Part shown: positions 1-5,125 of the stretch, piece after piece
Layout of the letters: each line of letters starts with the position of its first letter
Position numbering within the stretch: the first letter of the stretch is position 1
Origin: JBBUEO01 sp038056915
GTDB lineage: Bacteria; Patescibacteriota; UBA1384; UBA12157; JAENIV01
Assembly: GCA_038056915.1 (NCBI GenBank)
Contig: JBBUEO010000032.1
Coordinates: 1 to 13,007, forward strand
Direction of reading: 5' to 3'
Length of the DNA stretch: 13,007 nucleotides
Program-made: the position numbers and the translations under genes
The notes under the pieces: generated by a model
Databases searched by the model: none
Seen by the model: the letters and a program-made list of their open reading frames with translations, nothing else
What the model was told of the DNA's origin: nothing

Positions 1-215
1 CACAAAAAAACAGGTTTGTCAAGGTTAACGTAATAAATAAAATGCAAATCTCCCTGCTACCGCAGGCATGCAAGTGCAAAATGACAATTTAAAATTAAAA
101 ATGTTTCAAATTTATAATTCAGATTTTTGAATTTGTTTAGGATTTAGTATTTAGTGCTTAGAATTTTAAAATTTAGATCAATTAGGTTAATTAGAACAAT
201 TAGAATAATTTATTT
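1..215. other. AT-rich non-coding left edge
   Basis: No gene is supported here. The stretch lies downstream of the pilB stop and is built of short A/T words such as ATTTAGTATTTAGTG and AATTAGAATAATT. The word TTAGAATAATT (200-210) recurs in the palindromic spacer near 12030. A small 5-bp hairpin (CCTGC/GCAGG, 53-66) has no adjoining U-tract, so I do not call it a terminator. Nothing else is recognisable. Confidence 0.6.
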
Positions 216-1739
216 TTATTCCTTCGCTACTCTCTCGACTTCTTCTTTGGTAGTCAGTCCTTGGGAAACTTTTGTCATGCCGTCTTCATACATAGTCTTC
301 ATCCCCAATTTATGGGCGGTTTCTTCAAACGAACGCAAGGGGGCTTTTTCGCGAATAAGATTTTCAATCTCCGATCCCGGAACTAATGCTTCGACAATGG
401 CGATTCTGCCTTTAAAACCGGTCCTTCGACATATAGGACAACCTTTGCCATGACAGACTTTATGAATCTGCCGCACCAGACGCTGGCCAATAATTAAATT
501 AATCGAACCGGCCAACAAATACGGTTCAATCCCCATTTCCGTAAGCCGCGCCAAAGCCGACGGCGCATTATTAGTGTGTAAAGTCGTCAAAACCAAATGA
601 CCGGTCATCGCTGCCTGCAGAGCAATATTGGCGGTTTCTTTATCGCGAATCTCGCCGATCATTAAAATATCTGGATCTTGCCTTAAACAGCCTTTTAGAC
701 CGTCCAAAAAACCGGTTTTATTTTCTAAATTAATTTGGACTTGTTCAATGCCTTCTATCCGGTACTCAATCGGATCTTCCAAAGTAATGATTTTTTTGCC
801 CGGCTGATTAAGTTTTTGCAAAATCGCGTATAAAGTGGTGGTTTTGCCCGAGCCGGTGGGACCGGTGTTTAAAATCATTCCCTGCGGTTTGGTAATTGCT
901 TCATTTATAAGTTTTAACACCTCCTCGGAAAAACCCAAATTTTCCAGCTGCAAAAACTTTTTGTCTTTAGGCAAAAGTCGTAAGCCAACTGCTTCGCCAA
1001 AACTGGTGGGCAATGTTGCCACCCGAATATCAACATCTTGGTCAGCGACTTTGACTTCAAAACGGCCGTCTTGAGGATGAGTAACATCAAGTTTTAATTT
1101 TGACAAATATTTGATTCTCGATAAAAGATTATGATAGGCCCCAATCGGCAAATTGGCAATCTCCTCCAAAACGCCGTCAATTCGATAGCGCAGGCGAAAG
1201 TTTTTTTCCTGCGGTTCCAAATGAATATCAGTGGCATCCAGTTTTAAAGCGCCGGCAAAAATCACATCTAGAAGTTCCGTAGTAGAAACTTTAGTAATTT
1301 CTTCTTTCAGACCCTCTAAAGTTTCAATCTCTTCTTGGAAACTGGCTTCTTTTTCTTTAGTGACTTGGACTTTTTCCTCTTTTTTGATTTGAGGGACTAA
1401 AAAGCGGTATAAACTTAAAGCATATTGAATCGAAGTCTCTGAACAATAGGAAATGACAATTTCTTTTTTGGCGGCAGTCGCTAATTGGTTTAAGAAATTT
1501 TTCAGCTCTTGGTTTTGGGGGTCGTTGGTAGCCACCCGGATTTTATCGCTAACTTTTAAATAAGAAACGGCTTTGTATTGAAAGGCTTGTCTTTCGGGTA
1601 CAATCGCCATTACTTCCGGAGCAAAAGGATAATTGACCAAATTAATATAAGGCAGACCAAGTTTTTTGGCTTTCTCTTCAGCGTGGCGCTCTTCGTCCTC
1701 GCGGGACATATGTTGGAGGGTTAAATCGATATCAGGCAT
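216..1739 (-). CDS. pilB: Type IV pilus / type II secretion assembly ATPase (PilB/GspE family)
   Basis: Cytoplasmic hexameric ATPase expected to power pilin polymerisation at the inner-membrane pilus or pseudopilus machine. The 507-aa protein has an N-terminal MshEN/T2SSE_N-like domain (about 15-110), a charged linker (about 118-150) and a C-terminal ATPase core. Visible motifs are an Asp-box region (about 232-255), Walker A GPTGSGKT (293-300), Walker B DILMIGEIRD (357-366) and His box TGHLVLTTLHTN (379-390). The usual CxxC...CxxC metal-binding insertion is collapsed to C429-H430 followed by C434 and C437. The ATG at 1739 has AAGGAG five bases upstream. The gene stands alone in this window: no pilC, pilM or pilin gene is visible, so partners may lie to the left or elsewhere. 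PilB versus GspE cannot be decided from one gene. Confidence 0.93.
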   Translation of the reverse strand: MPDIDLTLQHMSREDEERHAEEKAKKLGLPYINLVNYPFAPEVMAIVPERQAFQYKAVSYLKVSDKIRVATNDPQNQELKNFLNQLATAAKKEIVISYCSETSIQYALSLYRFLVPQIKKEEKVQVTKEKEASFQEEIETLEGLKEEITKVSTTELLDVIFAGALKLDATDIHLEPQEKNFRLRYRIDGVLEEIANLPIGAYHNLLSRIKYLSKLKLDVTHPQDGRFEVKVADQDVDIRVATLPTSFGEAVGLRLLPKDKKFLQLENLGFSEEVLKLINEAITKPQGMILNTGPTGSGKTTTLYAILQKLNQPGKKIITLEDPIEYRIEGIEQVQINLENKTGFLDGLKGCLRQDPDILMIGEIRDKETANIALQAAMTGHLVLTTLHTNNAPSALARLTEMGIEPYLLAGSINLIIGQRLVRQIHKVCHGKGCPICRRTGFKGRIAIVEALVPGSEIENLIREKAPLRSFEETAHKLGMKTMYEDGMTKVSQGLTTKEEVERVAKE

Positions 1740-1743
1740 AAAC

Positions 1744-1756
1744 GCTCCTTCGGAGC
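1744..1756 (-). promoter_or_regulatory. Hairpin that sequesters the pilB Shine-Dalgarno
   Basis: In the transcript, GCTCC-GAA-GGAGC forms a perfect 5-bp stem with a 3-nt loop. The GGAG core of the only Shine-Dalgarno (AAGGAG, 1745-1750) is in the 3' arm, five bases from the ATG. If it folds, ribosome access would be reduced. The fold is seen in sequence; any regulatory effect is inference. Confidence 0.45.
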
Positions 1757-1815
1757 TTGACTACGAAATACGAATTTTTACAAATATACGAATTTGTATT
1801 ATTGGTGTTTATTAG

Positions 1816-1844
1816 TGTATAAAAATTAGTCGGAAGTGTTTCAA
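1816..1844 (-). promoter_or_regulatory. Predicted sigma70-type promoter for pilB
   Basis: On the minus strand, TTGAAA (1839-1844) and TATACA (1816-1821) are separated by exactly 17 bp. They match the -35 and -10 consensus at 5/6 and 4/6. The implied 5' leader is about 70 nt and holds the ACAAATT/ATTTGTAAA motif shared with the dnaA leader. Prediction only. Confidence 0.5.
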
Positions 1845-1892
1845 TTTAAATCTACTTTGATGATAACACAAATATTTTTTAAGAGAAATGTT

Positions 1893-1933
1893 TAAAAAAA
1901 CAAAAAGGCTGGCCTCGGAAATACCAGCCAACC
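1893..1933 (-). terminator. Rho-independent terminator of tRNA-Ser
   Basis: On the minus strand, six bases after the tRNA discriminator, GGTTGGCT pairs with GGCCAGCC (8 bp with G-U wobbles, loop of 11 nt). TTTTTG and a further run of T follow. It ends the tRNA transcript before the pilB promoter. Confidence 0.75.
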
Positions 1934-1938
1934 TCAAT

Positions 1939-2004
1939 CGGAGAGGGTGAGATTCGAACTCACGAGACCCTTGCGAGCCTACCGCTTTTCGAGAGCGGCG
2001 CCAT
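1939..2004 (-). tRNA. tRNA-Ser(CGA), 5' end lost in scaffold gap
   Basis: The reverse strand shows the 3' two thirds of a class II tRNA. The anticodon stem CCGCT/AGCGG encloses loop CTCGAAA, giving anticodon CGA. A long variable arm GGCTC-GCAA-GGGTC, typical of serine tRNAs, follows. Then come T-arm GTGAG-TTCGAAT-CTCAC, acceptor strand CCTCTCC and discriminator G at 1939, the serine identity base. CCA is not encoded. The acceptor 5' strand and most of the D arm, about 20-25 nt, lie in the N run. It should read UCG codons. Confidence 0.92.
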
Positions 2005-2104
2005 NNNNNNNNNNNNNNNNNNNNNNNNNNNNNNNNNNNNNNNNNNNNNNNNNNNNNNNNNNNNNNNNNNNNNNNNNNNNNNNNNNNNNNNNNNNNNNNN
2101 NNNN
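2005..2104. other. Scaffold gap of exactly 100 N
   Basis: A run of exactly 100 N, most likely an assembler's fixed-size placeholder, so the true distance is unknown. It hides the 5' end of the tRNA-Ser gene and the last few codons and stop of khpB. Any reading frame crossing it is an artefact. Confidence 0.97.
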
Positions 2105-2574
2105 CTTATAATCACCCGCCGGTCCGGTTCTTCGCCAATGGACGAACTCTCCACCCCTTCAATATCCTGCAAAGCCAGATGAATCGTCCGTCTTTCAAAA
2201 GCATTCAAAGGACCGATTTCTCTTGTGCCGCCAAAAGCCGAAACTTCTTTGGCCAAATTCTTGGCTAAATCCTCGAGCTCCTTAAGTCTGGCCGCCCGAT
2301 AGCCGCCGATATCAATCAACAAAGGAGTAAATTCGGCGATTTCTTTGGCTAAAATCAGCCGCAGAACATATTGGAGAGCGTCTAAAACTTCCCCCTGCCG
2401 GCCAATCAGCAAGCCGGCGAGATCGGTATCAACATTGAGATAAAAACTTTTTTCTTTGGCTTCGAGCTCGATTTTAGCTTTTGGATCAAAATGACCAATT
2501 AAACGAAGAGCGGTTTTTTTCAGCCCAAGGCTGATCCGCCTTTGGTGGAGGATTTTTATTTTATTAAGGCTCAT
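2105..2574 (-). CDS. khpB: KhpB/Jag-type KH-R3H RNA-binding protein, 3' end in gap
   Basis: A single-stranded RNA-binding protein; in other bacteria Jag/KhpB works with KhpA and affects cell elongation and sRNA/mRNA stability. The visible 156 residues contain a KH domain with the GxxG loop in GLLIGRQG (54-61) and an R3H domain (R128-x3-H132, then ALQDIEGVESSS and EEPDRRVII). That tail is where family members normally end, so only a few codons are missing in the gap. The separate N-terminal Jag_N domain is absent; only about 30 residues precede the KH domain. The ATG at 2574 overlaps the yidC TGA (ATGA), which implies translational coupling. The gene belongs to the conserved rpmH-rnpA-yidD-yidC-jag cluster. 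Confidence 0.88.
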
Positions 2575-3434
2575 TTGGATTTTCTCCTCACGGTGACTTC
2601 GACGCCTTTTTTAGTAATGGTTTCGCCTTCTTTTAGGGCCTTTTTAGTCAGCCGATTATAAAGCCAGCTGGATTTTTTAATAGGAGCCACCGCTTGAGGG
2701 CTTTCAGAGATTGCTGCTGGCTTTTCACGCAAAACCCACCACTGCTGGAAAATTCCAAACAAAGTGGTAATTGCCCAATAAAGAGGAAGAGCCGCCGGCA
2801 AGCGGCCGGCAATAAAAACCGTAAAAATAGGCATTAGATAAAGCATTTGTTTGGATATCATTGACTGCATTGCTTGCCCCTTGTCAGCTTGATCTTCGGA
2901 GAGAGTTTTTGCCGGCATCATTTGCCAGCCCTGGATAAACTGTAAAACCCCGGCAATAATCGGCAAAACAAATCGGTCCGGTCGGGCTAAATCAAGCCCT
3001 AAAAAAATGGTTTTGATATCTTCCGGCCGGGGAGTAAAGGGATATAGAAGATCAAAACGGGCAGTGTTTAGGCCGTTAATAAAAACATAATAAAGGATAA
3101 TTAAAATCGGAAACTGAATTAACAAAGGCAGGCAGGAACCCAAGGGATTAACTTTGTGAAGTTTATAAAACTCCATCATTGCTTGGGATTGTTTGGTTTT
3201 ATCGCCTTTATATTTTTCCTGAATCTCGCGGATTTTAGGCTGAAGATCGCGCAGCCGCCTCTGGGCGCGGACGGCCTTCAAAGATGGTGGCAAAAGAATC
3301 AAACGGATGATAATCGTCAAAATAATAATTGCCCAACCGACATTATGGCCAGGAATTAGCCAAACTAAAAACATTAAAGCGTTATACAAGGGGCGGTAGA
3401 GAATTGTTTTGAGAATAAGTTTTAGGGTAGTCAT
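2571..3434 (-). CDS. yidC: Membrane protein insertase YidC/Oxa1
   Basis: Inserts proteins into the cytoplasmic membrane, alone or with SecYEG. The 287-aa protein is the short Gram-positive type without the large periplasmic P1 domain. Hydrophobic segments lie at about 12-28, 33-49, 104-120, 155-170, 198-210 and 213-233. The catalytic-groove arginine is R44 in IIIRLILLP. The cytoplasmic hairpin with LQPKIREIQEKYKGD (64-78) and VNPLGSCLPLLIQFPI (95-110) is canonical. The C-terminal tail after residue 235 is basic (ends RRKSK), as in ribosome-binding YidC proteins. There is no clear Shine-Dalgarno before the ATG; the upstream 100 bp is an AT-rich palindromic spacer that separates it from yidD. 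Confidence 0.95.
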   Translation of the reverse strand: MTTLKLILKTILYRPLYNALMFLVWLIPGHNVGWAIIILTIIIRLILLPPSLKAVRAQRRLRDLQPKIREIQEKYKGDKTKQSQAMMEFYKLHKVNPLGSCLPLLIQFPILIILYYVFINGLNTARFDLLYPFTPRPEDIKTIFLGLDLARPDRFVLPIIAGVLQFIQGWQMMPAKTLSEDQADKGQAMQSMISKQMLYLMPIFTVFIAGRLPAALPLYWAITTLFGIFQQWWVLREKPAAISESPQAVAPIKKSSWLYNRLTKKALKEGETITKKGVEVTVRRKSK

Positions 3435-3534
3435 AAAATTTCTAATTTCTAATTTTCATTGAATATTCAATGTTTCAATTTTTGAAATTTTTTAATTGAT
3501 AATTGATTGAAAATTGTTACTTGAAAATTGTAAA
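3435..3534. repeat. AT-rich palindromic spacer between yidD and yidC
   Basis: A 100-bp stretch made of AATTTCTAATTTC, TTGAATATTCAATG (itself palindromic) and TTGAAAATTG words, with no coding potential. The same words fill the dnaN-recF spacer (7960-8059). It interrupts an otherwise tightly packed operon and leaves yidC without a recognisable Shine-Dalgarno. Confidence 0.55.
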
Positions 3535-3768
3535 TTACCTAACCGGATCCTCTCCTCCTTTTGCCCATGGGGTGCAGCGGCAAATTCGTTTTAACCCCAA
3601 CCAACTGCCACGAATTACCCCGTATTTATCAATCGCTTCATAAGTATATTGACTGCAAGTCGGCTGAAATCGGCAAAAGCCCTCGCTGTAGAAAAAAGAC
3701 AAAGGTCCATGATCCAAAGACAAGGTTTTCTGGTACAAACGAATGGCTTTTAAGGCAAGATATTTCAT
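3535..3768 (-). CDS. yidD: Membrane protein insertion efficiency factor YidD
   Basis: A small membrane-associated protein that assists YidC-dependent insertion. The 77 residues carry the family core CRFQPTCSQY (32-41) with its conserved cysteines, then GVIRGSWLGLKRICRCTPW and a GGEDPV tail, all standard for YidD. Length is normal for the family. The start ATG at 3768 overlaps the rnpA stop as ATGA, so translation is probably coupled. It belongs to the rpmH-rnpA-yidD-yidC-khpB block. Confidence 0.95.
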   Translation of the reverse strand: MKYLALKAIRLYQKTLSLDHGPLSFFYSEGFCRFQPTCSQYTYEAIDKYGVIRGSWLGLKRICRCTPWAKGGEDPVR

Positions 3769-4079
3769 CTGATTTTGTCAAAAGCTTCATTGATTTTTTG
3801 GCGGATAAATTCTTCGGACTCTGGATGATAGATATTAATCAGAAAATCGTAAGATTGTTTGGGGGATAAGCGACCGATTTCCTGATAAATTATTCGCCTT
3901 AGCCGATTTCTGTCAGTAGCTTTTTTGTAGGCACTTACTGGGACGTTAACTCCGAAACGGCCAAACCCGAGCTGGTTGGGAAGAAATTTAAGGCTGATTG
4001 AACCGAAATTAAATCTTCTCCCCTTTTTATGAATCAGGGTGATTTGCTTTCGTGTCAGCCGATATTTTTTGGCTAAGAT
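3765..4079 (-). CDS. rnpA: Ribonuclease P protein component, probable ATC start
   Basis: The protein subunit of RNase P, which binds the catalytic RNA and pre-tRNA 5' leaders during maturation. The frame reads (I/M)LAKKYRLTRKQITLIHKK, then FGVNVPVSAYKKATDRNRLRR, which holds the family RNR signature (about 57-59), and ends INEAFDKIR. At 104 residues it has normal length. The frame has no ATG, GTG or TTG before or inside the conserved region; an in-frame TAA (the rpmH stop) lies 9 nt upstream. The best start is ATC at 4079, directly after AAGGAGGAGAA. TTA at 4076 is the only other candidate there. The stop TGA overlaps the yidD ATG. Identity is secure; the start codon is an inference and could reflect a base error (ATG read as ATC). 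Confidence 0.9.
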   Translation of the reverse strand: MLAKKYRLTRKQITLIHKKGRRFNFGSISLKFLPNQLGFGRFGVNVPVSAYKKATDRNRLRRIIYQEIGRLSPKQSYDFLINIYHPESEEFIRQKINEAFDKIR

Positions 4080-4080
4080 T

Positions 4081-4091
4081 TCTCCTCCTTA
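4081..4091 (-). promoter_or_regulatory. Ideal Shine-Dalgarno of rnpA overlapping the rpmH stop
   Basis: On the minus strand TAAGGAGGAGA contains a full AAGGAGG anti-16S match. Its first bases are the TAA stop of rpmH. It places initiation four to seven bases downstream, at ATC (4079) or TTA (4076), and thereby decides the rnpA start. Confidence 0.7.
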
Positions 4092-4223
4092 TACGGTCAA
4101 CTTTTTTCTTCCCTTTTCTCGACGGCTTTTCAAAACCCGCCGACCTTGAACCGTCTTCATTCTGGCTCGAAAGCCGTGAACTCTTTTTCGGGATTTATTG
4201 TGGGGCTGATAGGTTCTTTTCAT
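4089..4223 (-). CDS. rpmH: 50S ribosomal protein L34
   Basis: A small basic large-subunit protein. The 44 residues begin MKRTYQPHNKSRKRVHGFR and continue with RMKTVQGRRVLKSRREKGRK, a textbook L34. The usual length is 44-47. An AGGAG lies 12 bases before the ATG, a little far. rpmH heads the operon with rnpA nine bases downstream, the order seen in most bacteria next to oriC. Confidence 0.98.
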   Translation of the reverse strand: MKRTYQPHNKSRKRVHGFRARMKTVQGRRVLKSRREKGRKKLTV

Positions 4224-4270
4224 TTCGTCGCTTTGCTCCTCAATATAAACTCGGTTTTTTTGTCTTCTTT

Positions 4271-4299
4271 ATTATATCTTAAGGTTAAACCATAATCAA
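4271..4299 (-). promoter_or_regulatory. Predicted promoter of the rpmH-rnpA-yidD operon
   Basis: On the minus strand, TTGATT (4294-4299) and a perfect TATAAT (4271-4276) are separated by 17 bp. It lies about 48 bp upstream of the rpmH start and just beyond the end of the regulator remnant. This is one of the strongest promoter matches in the window. Confidence 0.7.
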
Positions 4300-4326
4300 C
4301 CCCTTGGCCCTTTTCACCCCTCTCCC

Positions 4327-4809
4327 CTAATGAATCCCCCGCCAGGCCATTTCGAAAATCGCCCGCTGGGTATCAGCGACTTCTTGAGATTCAATCATCA
4401 CCCCAAATGGCTCGGGTCGATAGGTGATAATAATCACCTTATTAGCGTATATATTTATCTCGTTTTTGAGGGGAAATTTTTTAAAAGAGGCAATTTTTGA
4501 TTCCCGTAGCTGCTCTTTATTTTGAATTAAATATTTCCTTATTTTTGGCGAATCATTGTAAATCCCTCGCAAATATATGCCTTTGGCAACTCGGCGATGG
4601 ACATAATCTATCGTATAATCTCCTAACGCCTCTGGCGTTTCACGGGTCACATAAGCTAAAATTTCATCACCCCTTTTCAAAGACAGCAAGGTATCTTCAT
4701 ACAATTGTTTAATGCCGCTAATTCCTTCAAAATAAGCGACTTTGGGTTTTTGGGGCAGGGTATTATAGATTGATAAAATCGCCGGCCATAACCGCTGCTG
4801 GGACGAGTT
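4327..4809 (-). pseudogene. 5'-truncated TrmB-family transcriptional regulator (C-terminal domain only)
   Basis: TrmB-type regulators are common in archaea and Patescibacteria: an N-terminal winged helix is followed by a C-terminal sensor domain. Here only the C-terminal domain is present. The open frame begins with LWPAILSIYNTLPQKPKV, continues AYFEGISGIKQLYEDTLLS, then NEINIYANKVIIITY and VMIESQEVADTQRAIFEMAW, all typical of this domain. Going upstream, TGA stops at 4810-4812 and 4816-4818 close the frame, and no HTH is found in any frame. The only in-frame standard start is TTG at 4704, mid-domain and without a Shine-Dalgarno. I read it as a 5'-deleted relic of about 160 codons. A translated stand-alone sensor domain is possible but less likely. 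Confidence 0.7.
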
Positions 4810-4883
4810 TCATTGTCATCGTCTGCATAAAGAAGCAAGTGAACATGGCTTGCGCCTACAGATCTATGCCTTCGGGCCCGGAC
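4802..4883 (+). other. Unexplained stretch with several potential RNA stems
   Basis: Upstream of the regulator remnant no credible protein is found on either strand. On the plus strand, GACGA/TCGTC (4802-4823), GCAAG/CTTGC (4834-4852) and GCC-TTCG-GGC (4868-4877) could form successive hairpins before the strong hairpin at 4884-4911. This could be the body of a small structured RNA or riboswitch, but I recognise no known family and no strong plus-strand promoter. Confidence 0.25.
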
Positions 4884-4917
4884 AGAGCGGTTGTTGTCCG
4901 ACAACCGCTCTTTTTTT
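4884..4917 (+). terminator. Rho-independent terminator facing dnaA
   Basis: An 11-bp perfect stem AGAGCGGTTGT/ACAACCGCTCT with a 6-nt loop TGTCCG, followed by seven T (4911-4917). It is the strongest terminator-shaped hairpin in the window. It would stop rightward transcription before the dnaA promoter, though no rightward gene is recognised upstream. The loop is exactly complementary to CGGACA at 4879-4884. Confidence 0.75.
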
Positions 4918-4932
4918 ATTTCTTGACCAAAA

Positions 4933-5012
4933 TAATCCACAGCTTCTTGATTTAACAATTTGACGGCCTGTGGATAAGTTGAATAATATAAGACAAAGAC
5001 AATTGTGGATAA
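4933..5012. promoter_or_regulatory. Upstream DnaA-box cluster (oriC part 1)
   Basis: Two perfect DnaA boxes in the TGTGGATAA orientation lie at 4969-4977 and 5004-5012. A one-mismatch box TAATCCACA lies at 4933-4941 in the opposite orientation. They sit between the terminator and dnaA. With the downstream cluster they fit a bipartite origin and self-regulation of dnaA. Confidence 0.8.
4960..4989 (+). promoter_or_regulatory. Predicted dnaA promoter with an internal DnaA box
   Basis: TTGACG (4960-4965, 5/6) and TAATAT (4984-4989, 4/6) are 18 bp apart. A perfect DnaA box (4969-4977) lies inside the spacer and another starts just after the expected transcription start. The arrangement predicts repression of dnaA by its own product. 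The 5' leader would be about 130 nt and AT-rich. Confidence 0.55.
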
Positions 5013-5125
5013 CTTAATATGGCAATTCGAGATGTGATATGCGATATTCGATATGTTAATACAAAGATATCAGTTATCGATACAAATTTTATTTGTATAT
5101 TTGTAAATTGGTAGGAAAAATTCGT

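Noticed and set aside
1960..2104. Extension of the khpB frame through the N run, ending with MAPLSKSGRLARVS
   Set aside because: Those residues are translated from the tRNA-Ser gene. The real khpB stop must lie in the gap.
4802..4883. Resemblance of GCCTACAGA to the 3' part of a fluoride riboswitch
   Set aside because: The 5' conserved half and the pseudoknot partner are missing, and no fluoride exporter gene follows.
4677..4958. Minus-strand frame containing HVHLLLYADDDNE, reminiscent of HVH transposase and YADD reverse-transcriptase motifs
   Set aside because: No surrounding domain of either family. The frame runs through the terminator hairpin and into the regulator remnant out of frame, so the motifs are chance.
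5093..5125. TTG start adding 11 residues to DnaA
   Set aside because: No Shine-Dalgarno, and DnaA family N-termini match the ATG at 5126.
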